A stretch of DNA of 64,000 bases from Mallotus nudiflorus (taxonomy: Eukaryota; Streptophyta; Magnoliopsida; Malpighiales; Euphorbiaceae). Shown one piece after another: positions 9,751 through 21,432 of this stretch. Every line of letters starts with the position of its first letter. Positions within the stretch are counted from its first letter, which is position 1. Both the position numbers and the translations under genes were made by a program. The stretch lies in NCBI GenBank assembly GCA_947683625.1, contig CANTUR010000168.1, positions 171,397-235,396 on the forward strand, read 5' to 3'. Below the pieces are notes generated by a model that was given only the letters and a program-made list of their open reading frames with translations, searched no databases and had not been told where the DNA came from.

Positions 9751-10765
9751 AAAAATTTATAAATATGAAACCTTTCATTAAACTTTTGAAATAATTGTCA
9801 ATTTAGTCCTTTCAATTTAATCTAAATTTTATAAACTAAATCCAAACTATTGAATTAATTACCAAATTTTATCATTGGGTCTTTAAGAGCATTCGACTTA
9901 AATTTATTTCAGAATTGGATACTTACAGTATTCAAAAGTAGTAGCTCATAACATCGTAGAATATATTTATAAAATATTAAGTTTGTACCGGGGTTTGGAC
10001 TAGTTGTACATTATTAGTAGCCACCGAAAGTTCTATGAGCCGGGAGTTTTTGTCTATGCTTTAATTGTCTGTAACCGTGTGACACTTTAAATCCTATCAC
10101 TTTGGGATCATTAAAAATATAATCAAATTTCAAATTTTAAATATAATCATTAAAAAAATTAGATAAAATTATTATTTTTTACAGTAGCGGTTACCTCGCC
10201 ACTTTAAAGAATGGGTTCATGTGATCATCCTACTGAACCATTTGATGCTTTTCAATAATTCCTATAATACAGTATATAAACTATAAAGCAATAATAACTT
10301 TATTAGTCTTATAAATTATAAAGTGTTTCTACAATAAACATATGTGTATATGCATAAATAAAACAAAATCCATTAAATTAATTTTAGTTTCATCATGGCC
10401 ATTGATTTATAAAACAAGTATCGGTCCAATTATTTAATTTAAATTTATCTCACTCCTTTTATGAAAGAGTTCGTAGCAAATGCTGGAATTGTTACATTGA
10501 TGCTAAAATCATTGTTACATTGTACACATAATTTATGCAGCCACTAGTAGTGGTGGCGCTCTCCTTTTTCCTTCACATATTGCTACTCAAAATCCTGCAA
10601 AGAGCCCAAATGCACTCATCTTATTAGATTGAATATTACACCTTGCAAGCTATGATACATTCAAGTGCACATTGACACCAAAGATAATGGTTGAGTTGAA
10701 AGACTGTATAGTGCAAAACCCAAATGCAATTTCATTTTAAAAATAAATTGGCATATCGAGTTAAA

Positions 10766-11290
10766 ACTCTAGTAATAGTACTAGATACTGGACGTAAAAA
10801 TTGACAAACATCTATCATTGGAATGATAAAAATAGACATGAATAATAATATAGAAGTAGCTTATATTGCTCCAAACTTCAATGTCACTATAGAAGATTTT
10901 TAGATTATTGACTTTAAACATATTAAATTATCTATCCAAACAAAAGGATATGATAATTGTAAAGGACATAATCTTTTATTAGATATAACATTTCTTAGAA
11001 AAACCATGAATTCAATCAACAATAGATATAAAGTTAATGTTGATGGTCTTATAGCACACTTATAGTCTCATGGAATTAATTTCTTAAAACCTATAGAAAT
11101 TAGTTCAGAAGCCTTTTGTAGGATTAAAATGGAGAATAAATGCAATAGGAAATAATCAACTAATAATTACTCCAACTAATGCTAGTACATTTGAAAATCT
11201 GAATGGATCATTATCCACTAGATTTACAAATTATACACATACTTGCACTCCTCATGAAGAAGATGATGAGTAAACACATGAAATGAATAT
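10766..11290 (+). pseudogene. Caulimovirid movement-protein-like fragment
   Basis: The frame begins with a VIVLDTG-type stretch and continues with YIAPNFNVTIEDF, IKLSIQTKGYDNC and, after a frame change near 11120, NNQLIITPTNAS and LSTRFTNYTHTC. The order (Asp-Thr-Gly/Arg stretch, then Pro-x-Phe-x-Val-x-hydrophobic-x-Asp, then a C-terminal STRF..NY) fits caulimovirid 30K-type movement proteins. Several stops interrupt it. In the virus this protein forms the tubules for cell-to-cell transport; this copy is dead. Confidence 0.5.
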
Positions 11291-11424
11291 TCAATTAATG
11301 AATCTAGAAGAAGATTCTTATAATTACAAAATTTCATTTCCTAAGGAAAAGGAAATGGAAATGGAATTTACATTCTCCTAACTCAAAGAGTTCGAAGAAA
11401 ACATGAAAAAAGCATAACAATTGG

Positions 11425-12060
11425 ATGAAACACAATCCATTTATTCTGACCCAAAAGGAAACATTAGGATACAAAATAAGCCTAAGACCATATATTAAGA
11501 ATCTTTTAAAATATACTAGTCCTTTGTATAACAAAACATCAGTTAAAGGACAAAGAATCTTTAACAATGAAAACATTAAATTATTTAGGCAATTAAAAGA
11601 AACTGCTTCTAATTTTCCACCTTTACATCTTCCTTTAGATACATATTATCTTGTTATTGAAATAGATAGCCGTAAGGACAAATGGGGAGGAGTTCTTTCA
11701 ATGAAACTAAACCAATATAGTCCAAAGTCTGAAGAAAGAATTTGTAGATATGCCTCAGGCAACTACAAAGAAAAGGATACTTGACATCATTAAATTATGA
11801 GATACTTGCCATAATCTGTGTTTTAGAAAAAATTGAATTATTTATTTGCGGAAAGAAAAAAATTACAATTAAAACATATTATGATTCTATTATCAAGTTT
11901 TTTAACTCTACAGGTACTAGTAAATGTACTGCCAACAGATGGTTAAAATTCAAAGAAGTAGTCCTTTCAAAAGGAGTTGTTATTCATTAGGATCATATAA
12001 AAAGAAAAGAAAATCATTTGGTAGATATGTTATCCAGAAAGCTCATCTAACATATTTCTT
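11425..12060 (+). pseudogene. Caulimovirid reverse transcriptase C-terminus and RNase H
   Basis: The frame 11425-11784 includes NFPPLHLPLDTYYLVIEID, then WGGVL and ICRYASGNYKEKDT. The next frame (from 11781) continues with LNYEILAIICVLEKIELFIC and a C-terminal RWLKFKEVVLSKGVVIH, followed after a stop by HLVDMLSRK in another frame. This is the standard caulimovirid RNase H series. The polymerase core with the YxDD motif is missing upstream. The frame break at 11781 and later stops show decay. Confidence 0.8.
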
Positions 12061-12339
12061 TACAGGAAATCATATGGCTTTAAGGAGAGCCATCAATATC
12101 AGACATGGTGACAAAACTACTCCCCAAACAATGAAGTTTGGAAAGCAAGAACTTACGCTTTTCTCTTTAGAAAAGTAATTCAACAACAACACATTTGATA
12201 GAAGATCCTTTGACAGTGTTAAGCTCTGTTTAATTAATAATATATGGAACTTACCAACTACTAAAGGGGGATCAAAATTGAAAATTCAGTCATTAATACA
12301 ATTAAGAATTACTTCATATTCATATAGAAGAAACCCAAA

Positions 12340-12537
12340 ATGAAAAAATTCTCTTACTATGCATTATTTACAGGTCCTAAAAGAGGTGCTTATGCCTTTT
12401 GGAATGAAATTGACATAGAAATTCAATCTCTTCAGTCTCAACACTTTAATCCTTATTATAAAGGATTCTATTCACATTATGAGCTCTTTGAATATCTTAG
12501 AACCCACATAGGTATAGATTATTTTATAGAATCATAA
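12340..12537 (+). pseudogene. Viroplasmin / RNase H1 N-terminal-like domain
   Basis: A 65-codon frame gives YYALFTGPKRGAYAFWNEID, then YYKGFYSHYELFEYLR. The pattern (hydrophobic-x-Phe-x-Gly-x-x-x-Gly-x-Tyr-x-x-Trp, then Tyr-Lys-Gly-Phe) is that of the caulimovirus viroplasmin domain (PF01693). It follows RNase H by about 280 bases, as expected if it lies at the 3' side of the viral coding region. The start methionine at 12340 is arbitrary. Confidence 0.6.
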
Positions 12538-12930
12538 CTTAGAAGATTATTCTCTATGCTTTGAGCAATCTGAGTTATAAATCTGTTTAGCTGGAAAAAT
12601 AAAGTTTGTAATAGTTGGCCATACTATGGTTGGCTAAGGCACTTTCCTCCTTCAAAGGAAGTATTTGTATATTGTAATCCTTACAATAAAAGCATGAGGT
12701 ATTATCTTTATTTATAAACTCTTATTATTTCAATAACTTTTATTGTGTTCATTTGAAATCTTGTTTTTGTTCATTTATATCTTATATATAATGGAACCTT
12801 ACTGGTTTCCCTCTAGGAACTTTGTTTAGCCAATTATGCTGTTAAAAGCTTAAGCGTCAAAGATAGTACCATTAGGATGTAAAGAAATCTATGTAGTGGT
12901 GTGAGGATAAAAGATATAAGGATGTATTAA
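12538..12930 (+). other. Pararetroviral intergenic-like region
   Basis: No reading frame. It contains cctccttcaaaggaag, tttgtatattgtaatcc and aataaaagc (about 12645-12695), which resemble the 3'-processing region of plant pararetroviruses, followed by a leader-like stretch. No tRNA-Met primer site could be identified with confidence. Confidence 0.45.
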
Positions 12931-13640
12931 GCAAGATAAGTAAAATACGACATCCTGATAAGTTACTGAAATAGGAAAAAGTTTTAGAAGAAGTTACCCT
13001 TATAGCTTAAACTTGAAAGATTATGATATATAGGGAAAATCCTTTGAAGAACTTGTATAATATATTTTAGCAAAGAATCTCCAAAATTGTCATGAGCACT
13101 ATAGAAATTTTTTAAAAAACTTCTATTTGTTAGATTTACAAAGCATAAATAGTCTTACTTCACTTAGGCAATAAGCTCTTAGATATATAGAAAAAGAAGA
13201 AAAGAATCACTTTGAGTATCATGATGAAACTTATGATTGTTCTGAAGTAAACTAAAGAAATTTCTTAATTTAGGGTTTGGCAGATCAATTAGATGTTTTA
13301 ATTAAACATTTTCCAAAATATCCCATACTTGGAATTCATAAATAATTCTCTAACACCCAAATATGTATCACATAATGACATGGACACTGATAGAGCATCT
13401 ACAAGGTCCATATGAGTATTAGACAAACCATATCTAATATTAATCATCATATAGAAATAGAACTATGTAATTTAATAGCAGTAGAAGTTAGATATGATCA
13501 GTTAATTAGTAGAAAAAATGAATTATATTTTTCTGGTTGTAATACATCTGGCTTGAATCATTACATTACAAATACTAAGTGGAATATACAGTACACTAAA
13601 AATCGTATTCAATACTTGGAAGATTGCTTAGTCTCTTAAT
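12930..13640 (+). pseudogene. Pararetroviral upstream ORF-like fragment
   Basis: Broken frames with FEELV, NCHEHYRNFLKNFYLLDL and HFPKYPILGIHK lead into an open stretch (13412-13639) rich in charged and polar residues ending YLEDCLVS. This lies after the intergenic region and before where a movement protein would stand in a circular genome. The call rests on position; I cannot name the protein. The last 45 bases are partly duplicated just downstream (tacttggaagattg at about 13612 and 13656). Confidence 0.35.
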
Positions 13641-13689
13641 CACTTTAACTTCTATACTTGGAAGATTGTTTAGTCTCTTGTTCACTTTA

Positions 13690-15850
13690 ACTTCTTATTA
13701 TTACTTGTAATCTCTACTCCCAACCTCACTTTCTATTTATTTTATGCTCTATTTATGTTTATTCTATTATTTAATTTCCTTTATTTTTTCTTTTATTTTG
13801 TTATCTACTTCATATTTGTTTATGTTACTTTATTGTTACTTGCAATCTCTACTTCCAACCTCAGTTTCTATTTATTTTATGCTCTATTTATTATTTATTT
13901 TTCTTCATTTCAATTTTATATTACCATATTTATTATCTCTACATTCTCTATACACAATCTCTCATTCTTTACTTTTTTATTTTATTTTTAATTTACAATT
14001 TAATGCCTAATTTGTCATTTGCTTCCTTATATTCTTCTTTTATTTAATTTCAATATTATTTTCTACTCTCAAGCACTATTTTTTAATATTTGTTTATTAT
14101 TTATTGTCATTTAATTTTGTGACTTGATTCTATATCTCATCTCATTTTTCTTTCTATTTTATTTCATTTAGTTATTTATTATTTCCATATTTATATTTCT
14201 ACAATATTAGCTTTTTTTTCTTTATATTAATTGTTATTTGTGAAATGTTTCTAGCTTAGTTCCTGTCTAAACCTCAATTTCTATTTTAATTTCATTTAAG
14301 TCATGTATTTGTTTTTTTAAAAATGTTTATACATGCCTTTACAATGCCATTTTTCATTTATTTAATCTCTTTATTGCATTTGTAATTTATTTCTTGTCTT
14401 AACATATACCCATTTTTCTTATCTTATTAAAATTAATGTTTATTTAATTTTTATACTTTTCTATTCTCATCGCCTTCCTCAATCTCTATTATTTTCTAGT
14501 TTATTACTATGATAGTGGTTTGTCTTCTTTTCTTTATTCAATTTTAATTATTATTTTATGACCTTTTGCCACATTCCTAATTTCTTTTATTATATTTTGT
14601 GAATATTTGTTGGTGTGTTACATTTTGTGTGTTCATTCACAATGTTGAAATTCAACCAAAATCTCAAAATTAATTATTTTATTTTCTTCTTTTAAAACCA
14701 TTTATATTGATTGTTGGGATGATAATGAGGCCATAATTTGTAATGTGCATTCAATTTATCCAAGGTACACGATTTACATCTTGTAGCCTAATTTGATAAG
14801 TTGTACACATTATTAGTTAAAGGCCTTAGTTTGACTACTTAATCATCATAAATTTGACCTTTTTAGTATCTTTTAACTACCATTTTCTTTATTTTGTCAA
14901 AGGAATCTTATTTAATTCTTTTTATGAAATTTCCAAATATATATTTTTTTATCTTATTTACTATTTTCATTTTAAACATCAATTTTTTCTTAAAATAATG
15001 ACCAAAAATGTCAAAAAATAAGGACAAGTTGAAGCAGAGGAGTCTAGGTGAGTGTTTGTTCCTCTAATCTCCATTCTTTTAATTTTATTATTATTGTTAT
15101 TATTCATTTTATTTTCCATTTGACATAATTAGGATGGCTTGCATAGAAATTCTCATGACATGTGTGCCATAGTTATGTTATAATTATGTGCTATCATGAC
15201 CATAACATGTAAATATGCTTTGATTCCATACCATGATTATGCCATGTATATTCATTATGTCATTATGATTGCCATGACATGTGTATGTACATCATGTTAG
15301 TTCAACACCTGCTATGTACATCAGGTTAGTTCAATACTTGCCATGATCATACATCATGTTTTGTTGTGTTTATTTATTTATTACGATTTATATGTTTATG
15401 CATTTTGTCATGCTCATGCATCATTTTATCAAATTGTTATTATGTGCTTGTGTGGGATATATTGTGCTTGAATTTATGTGTGATGGTTGATCCAAAGTGG
15501 TACAAATTCTTTGGAAGCATTGTATTAAATTAGTAAGGCCGACCCTGCTCAACATCTAGGTAATATGGAGATGCCTCAAAATAAATGAGTATGCTCCTGC
15601 TGAAATCACATCCAAACCCAATAGTTTATCCTACTGGCGAATTTTGGTTCTAAGTGAGGGATCCAAGTTTACCTAGTCCTTAATCGGACAATTTCTCAAG
15701 TGATACTAACTATCGATTCCTATTTCTCTTAGTTGGGTGGAAGGTTGTAAGTGCACTTATATCATCCCTAAACTCTTCCATTTTTCCCCTCACATTCCCT
15801 CTGTTTTTTCGTAACACAAAAAAAAAAAAAGGATTGTAATCCAAATAGTA
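13690..15850. other. T-rich spacer without genes
   Basis: Pyrimidine-rich, low-complexity DNA from 13690 to about 14640, with a repeated block (ctcactttctatttatttta at about 13724 and tcagtttctatttatttta at about 13861). From 15120 to 15360 it is rich in ATGACATG/CATGATCAT motifs. From 15480 to 15830 it looks like unique sequence. No protein or RNA gene is recognised. It may be remnants of LTR DNA, since parts resemble the end of the E2 LTR. Confidence 0.5.
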
Positions 15851-17905
15851 TCGAGTCAGACCCACTGATATCAACATATGGGCCTAAATTTACTCAATTA
15901 AATCTTAATGTTAAAATAAGCTGTAAGCCTAAAATTAACTTTAATGAATCCTAATTAATTAAAATTCTAAGTCTAACCTCCTAAATCTAATTTAATTTTA
16001 ATAAGGAAATCTAAAAAATGTCTATGGTCATTTATTTTAATATTTTACCAAATAAATTTAATTTACTAATTGATTAAAAATCATAATAAACATAAATTAA
16101 AGATTTCACTATTTATCCTGGGGCAATTACAAATGAATTTATAGAAATTAAAACAAACAAAAAAATACACTTAATGAACAAAAGAATTTTAAAAAATAGA
16201 AACAAAAAAAAAAAGAAAATAAAAAATATGGCCTATTTCCGATTGGAAATAGGTGAAGAATTTTTTTTTTTTTAAATCGTTTTTTGGGCTTGGTCCGATG
16301 GTTCCGTTTTGTGTTCCTAGTTTCTCCCAATTCTCACTGTGTTTACGTGAAAAAAAAAAAAAAACAAATTAGTCACCCAAAATCAAATTAAATGTAACTG
16401 AAATAAAAGAAGAAAACAAGAAGAAGAAATAATAAGGATGGTTGATGTATGCCCAGATTTCACCATCTATGTATAAGAAGTTTGTAGCCAGATTTGAATA
16501 AAAAGGAACTAAAAAGGCTTCTTTTTGAAATGAGGATTTTACGAAACTTTGATGTGAAATTGTTTTCATAAAACTAAGTAAAAATTCCTGCTCTCAAAAA
16601 GTTATCCTTTTTCCATTAGGAGTTCACCTACTTATAAATGAACTCTGATAATATTCAGGATGAAAAATCTAGATAACTAGTACTTATTTAAAAATAAATC
16701 TAAATAATTAATATTTATCTAAAATAAATAAAAGAGAAAGAGTTGTTATCTGATAACTTAGATAATTAATATGATAATTATAAGGTTAATTATTTAGATT
16801 AAATCAAATGTAAATTAATAAGACTAAATAATAAATAGAAAAATTCCCATTAAAACTTTATTTTCAATTCAAAATAGGTGTATTTCTGATCAAAATTTTG
16901 ATTTTTATCAGATCAAAAAGTAATTATTTCTGATAAAAAATTTATAAATATGAAACCCTTTTCATTAAACTTTTGAAATAATTGTCAATTTAGTCCTTTC
17001 AATTTAATCTAGATTTTATAAATTAAATCCAAACTTTTGAATTAATTACCAAATTTTATCATTGGGTCTTTAAGAGCATTCGACTTAAATTTATTTCAGA
17101 ATTGGATACTTACCGTATTCAAAAGTAGTAGCTCAGAACATCGTAGAATATATTTATAAAATATTAAGTTCGTACCGGGGTTTGGACTAGTTGTACATTA
17201 TTAGCAGCCACCGAAAGTTCTATGAGCCGGGAGTTTTTGTCTATGCTTTAATTGTTTGTGACCGTGTGACACTTTAAATCCTATCATTTTGGGATCATTA
17301 AAAATATAATCAAATTTCAAATTTTAAATATAATCATTAAAAAAATTAGATAAAATTATTATTTTTTACAGTAGCGGTTACCTCGCCACTTTAAAGAATG
17401 GGTTCATATGATCATCCTACTGAACCATTTGATGCTTTTCAATAATTCCTATAATACAGTATATAAACTATAAAGCAATAATAACTTTATTAGTCTTATA
17501 AATTATAAAGTGTTTCTACAATATACATATGTGTATATGCACAAATAAAACAAAATCCATTAAATTAATTTTAGTTTCATGATGGCCACTGATTTATAAA
17601 ACAAGCATCGGTCCAATTATTTAATTTAAATTTATATCATAGCAAATGCTGGAATTTGTTACACATAATGAAAAAAAAAATCAAGTCTCAAACTCAACAT
17701 TGTACACATAATTTATGCAGCCACTAGTAGTGGTGGCGCTCTCCTTTTTCCTTCACAAATTGCTACTCAAATTCCTGTAAAGTGTCGGAGAAAATAAATA
17801 TTTTTTATTATATATATTAGGAAGTAAATATTTGTATATAATTAGAAATAAAGTCTTTATTTTATTTATAATATTATTCTATTCTTAATTATATTGTAAT
17901 TAAAA

Positions 17906-17954
<49 letters not shown>

Positions 17955-18207
17955 GGTATAATATTTCTTTAAATATTGTGAAAAAATATTTCATTTGAAT
18001 TTTTTCTCTTTTTCTCTCAATTTTATTTTTTACAAAGAGCCCAATGCACTCATCTTATTAGATTGAATACTACACCTTCTTGCAAGCTATGATATATTCA
18101 AGTGCACATTGTACACCAAAGATAATGGTTGAGTTGAAAGACTTTATAGTGCAAAACCCAATTGCAAATTTCATGTTAAAAATAAATTGGCATATCGAGT
18201 TAAATTC
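15850..18207 (-). repeat. Dispersed repeat copy B (LTR-like)
   Basis: Direct repeat of copy A with many small differences, starting near cccactgatatcaacatatg and ending at ggcatatcgagttaaa. It lacks the 400-bp block of A and carries an extra 250-bp element (17783-18033). A TATA-like sequence is on the minus strand near 16630. It serves as the empty-site reference for E1. Confidence 0.7.
17783..18033 (+). mobile_element. Candidate solo LTR or small insertion in copy B
   Basis: About 250 bases starting TGTCGGAGAAAATAAATA and ending near TTTTTTAC/A interrupt the sequence that reads cctgcaaagagccc in copy A. The flanks are taaag on the left and caaag on the right, compatible with a 4-5 bp target duplication. 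It contains an (AT)n tract (about 17910-17951). No coding capacity. The exact right edge is uncertain by a base or two. Confidence 0.55.
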
Positions 18208-18865
18208 CCTTTGTTATCATTGGAATTTTGGAGCGGGGAGGTGTTTAGTAGAATCATTAGTGTATGTGGGAAACCATTATTTTCTTATCAATGCAGTTTA
18301 CTTATGCTAGAGTTCATGTAAAGATAGATATGGCTAGGAATTTCCTGACATGATTACTTCGGAAGATGAGAATGAAAGTCAAAGGGTACAACAAGTAGAG
18401 CATGAATGGAAGCCCAATTTTTGTACTCATTTTATGACTTACTGTCATTTTCAGAATTGTGGAAAGAAGAATATAGTGTTTAAAGAACGAAGGGTTAAGC
18501 AGGCTCCAAAACTCGATAAGAAAAATGATAAGCAACAAGTTGGGTCAAATATACAAGCTTTACAAGAAGATATTCCAATTCCAGAAATGCAAGCTATTTT
18601 CAAGGAAATTGATGATTGTATAGAGATAATTTATACATAAAAAGTAATACATAGAGAAAATGGGAAAGCACTTATGGATAATTATGTTGGTCATCAGGAT
18701 AATTGGGTTATGGTTGATAAAGGCAGAGGCAGTATAGCTAATAATACAGCTGATGCAATGAATCAAGCTTCTAGCTTAGGTGTTCCTCATAATGGTAATA
18801 TTGAGATTATTAGGAATAGGGTTAGAAGACCTACTAAACCCCTGATAGGTGATGATGATTACTAA
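18207..18865 (+). pseudogene. LINE ORF1 fragment (DUF4283 and zinc knuckle)
   Basis: One frame reads FPLLSLEFWSGEVFSRI and GKPLF from about 18207, matching the LPLEFW...GKPL part of plant L1 DUF4283 proteins. After a frame change, the 18350-18640 frame reads VQQVEHEWKPNFCTHFMTYC, the YEWKP..C..C....H knuckle lead-in, with knuckle residues partly altered. The open piece to 18865 (NNTADAMNQ, RVRRPTK) looks like the low-complexity tail. The protein would bind the LINE RNA. Confidence 0.7.
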
Positions 18866-19500
18866 TTGGAATTTGAGGGGTCTTAATGACCCTATTTAAT
18901 AGTCAGGAGTTCGCTCTCTGATTATTGAAAATAAACTAGTAGCTATTAGGATTCTTGAAACTAGATTTAAATAAGAGAATAAAGATAAAGTTTGGAAATG
19001 GTTGAGGCTTATTAACTGGAATTTATTTTCCAATTATGACTTGGCTAGTTTATGTAGGATTTGGATTTTTTAGATTCTTCAATAAACTAGTCAACTAATA
19101 CATTTCAAATTAAGTATAGAGAATAATGTGATGTTGTGGCCATTATATTGTTTCTTCTATGGGTCGGATAGTTCAAGGTTACTTTAATGCTATCTTAACT
19201 GAGGAGGATAAATTAAGAGGAGGTGATGTTAATGATATAGAAGAGTTTAGAAGTTGCGTATAGAATTGTGATCTTATGGAGGTTAAAAGCTCAGCCTATT
19301 TTTACTCATGGACAAATCATCAAAAGGGGAATCACATATTTGAAGAAGAATTGATAAAATGTTATGTAATATTTACTAGGGAGAAGAATATGAGTATGCT
19401 ACTGTTGAATATTTGCCTTTTAGAGTTTCTTATCATTCTTCAATAATTATTCTAATTAGTAAATATGTTGATATGGGAAAAAACCTATTAAAATTTTCAA
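18866..19500 (+). pseudogene. LINE endonuclease fragment
   Basis: After the ORF1 stop, frames give WNLRGLNDPI, VRSLIIENKLVA, ILETRFK and then KDKVWKWLRLINWNLFSNYD. Later come EEFRSCV and AYFYSWTNHQKGNHIF. These are the start of the apurinic-type endonuclease (W-N-x-R-G-L-N, E-T-K/R) and its ...F-x-x-C-V...YTW(S/T)N signature. The domain would nick target DNA. Stops (for example near 18898 and 18970) and frame changes make it inactive. Confidence 0.7.
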
Positions 19501-19528
19501 TTTAGTCATGCATTCAATTATTGATATT

Positions 19529-21383
19529 TATAGACGGCAGAGTTTAGCGTGCGTCCAAATATTTTGTGACTACGACAATATTTGAGCTCAGAGCTTTAGG
19601 AACACACTATTATATCATAAAAATATAGCATGAAGATGATAGAGTTGTCACCTAGGGTAATAATTAGAATAAATCAAAGGTGGTTGTAACTTAATTCTCT
19701 AAAAAAAAGTTAGCATCATACCAAAAGATTTTAGATACGGAATACCAACTTCTTTTAGTCTCTTGTTCATTTACAATTAATTTATTAATTACTATTTTAT
19801 TATCTATTTACATGCAATTTCATATTAAACTCTTATTTTAACAATAACTCTAAGACAAATAGTTAATGAAAATAACATAAACGATGCATTCATTCAAAGC
19901 ATACAATCCCTAGATTAGTTTAATGTACATTGATTTTTAATTAGATGGTTAAGTCTACATATTTTTTAATTTGCAAATGAGCATAAAAGTTAATGGGCCT
20001 AATTCTTATTTAATATTAATTTAAATAAGTCTAAATCTATTTATTTTATTTCTAAAAGTGCTACAAATTGTGAAAGCTTTATAGTAGTGGGTTTAATTCT
20101 ACATGTTTTAATTCTAAAATGAGCATAATTCTACAAGTTATGAAAAAGGGCTCAAGTTAATAGGCTACGCCTAATTAATTTTAATTAACCTGGATAGACC
20201 TATGTCTAAATTAACTAGGTGAAACTAAATTATTTATAAACTAAATCTAGTTAATTATGGGTCTAAGAATGCATTTTAATTAAATCTAAAACTAAATTAA
20301 TTAATCTATTAATTAATGGGCTGATTAAAAGATGAGCCTAAATTCCTAATTAAATTAACCTAAATTAATTAAGTACAAAAAGGGCCGAAAACAACAAAAC
20401 AAATAAAAAGCCCAAACATAAAAGAAGACTAATGGCCTAAAATAATAAAACAAATAAAAAACTCAAACAATAATAACAAATAAATAAAGAAAACCTAATA
20501 TGTTGTCTTCCTAATTCTAATTAATTTCACATGAAACCCTAATTAAAATCTAAAGTCACATTAATTTTAATTGAATTTATCCAATTAAAACCCTAATTTT
20601 ACTAATCAATTAATTAAAATAAAACACACAGCCACACACAGAGGATTTTAGTATTCTCACTATTGGAGATATTATAATTATCTATTGAAAATAAAAATAA
20701 AAATTAATATAATCCAAAAATCTAGATGAATAAAATTACAAAATAAATAAAGTAAATAAAATACACATAAACCCTAAAAACTATATTTAAATACAAAATT
20801 TAATCCATGAATATTTATAGATTTTGTTCTCTATAATGAATTCATGTCATGTCATCAATTATGAAATAAAAACAAACTAACTCATAAAAAAAAACCAGTA
20901 AGTGAATGATTTAAAATAATAAATAAAGAAAATCAAATAAAATAAACAAATCAAATTAAAATCAAAACAAAAGGGAAAATAGATGAAGATGACAACAAGA
21001 TTCAATATTGATACCCTTTGTAAAGGATGATCATTATTGATGGAAGCCTATGACTTTTGTTGTTTGTGAGTTTTTAAATTTTAGTTTGATATGGTAAAGA
21101 ACTAAACAATAATTTGAAAATAAAAGAAAACAGGACTGTGTTTTGCGTCACATCTAAAAGCACTAAGAGAGAGAAAATAATTAAAAACAAATCTAGGAAA
21201 AACCCCCCTCCACTATGAAAGAAAAGCACATATTTATAAATAACACTTCTTGTAACTCTAAGTTAGATACTATATAAAAATAAAATAAAACAATTTATTT
21301 TTTATTATTCACTTGATAAATACATATTTATCAATAAAATATTTATTAAATAAATCAAATAACAACCAATCATAATAAAATGA

Positions 21384-21432
<49 letters not shown>

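Larger units (their letters stand above)
8249..10765 (-). repeat. Dispersed repeat copy A (LTR-like), partly interrupted by E1
   Basis: Nearly collinear with copy B (about 15850-18207), from cactaatgtcaacatatggg to ggcatatcgagttaaa. On the minus strand it has a TATA-like TTTATAAATAGG (RC of about 9048-9059), and its base composition and order resemble the E2 LTR at 19529-22000, so it is probably a related LTR with flanking DNA. No protein is recognised. It differs from B by an extra block (9350-9750). Confidence 0.7.
10766..13690 (+). mobile_element. Endogenous pararetrovirus (Caulimoviridae) fragment, rearranged
   Basis: In order on the plus strand: a movement-protein-like stretch, a short linker, the end of reverse transcriptase plus RNase H, a viroplasmin-type domain, a non-coding stretch with polyadenylation-like signals, and a stretch that would precede the movement protein. 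Capsid, protease and most of the reverse transcriptase are absent. The order crosses the intergenic region of a circular genome, so the copy is permuted and internally deleted. Stops and frameshifts are frequent, so it is an inactive relic. The genus (florendovirus-like or petuvirus-like) is not settled. Confidence 0.7.
18207..19500 (+). mobile_element. L1-type LINE fragment, 5'- and 3'-truncated
   Basis: A DUF4283-type RNA-binding protein piece with a zinc knuckle is followed directly by an L1-type endonuclease piece, the usual order of plant L1 ORFs. There is no reverse transcriptase and no poly(A) tail, and the fragment ends close to the E2 LTR edge (19529). Several stops and frameshifts. 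Confidence 0.75.

Noticed and set aside
9951..10110. GC-richer conserved stretch in copies A and B (about 9985-10080 and 17175-17270) as an RNA gene
   Set aside because: It is conserved only because A and B are duplicates; no known RNA structure is recognised.
13744..14010. Two overlapping hydrophobic ORFs resembling membrane proteins
   Set aside because: Pyrimidine-rich low-complexity DNA gives Leu/Phe/Tyr codons in all frames; there is no start context or similarity.
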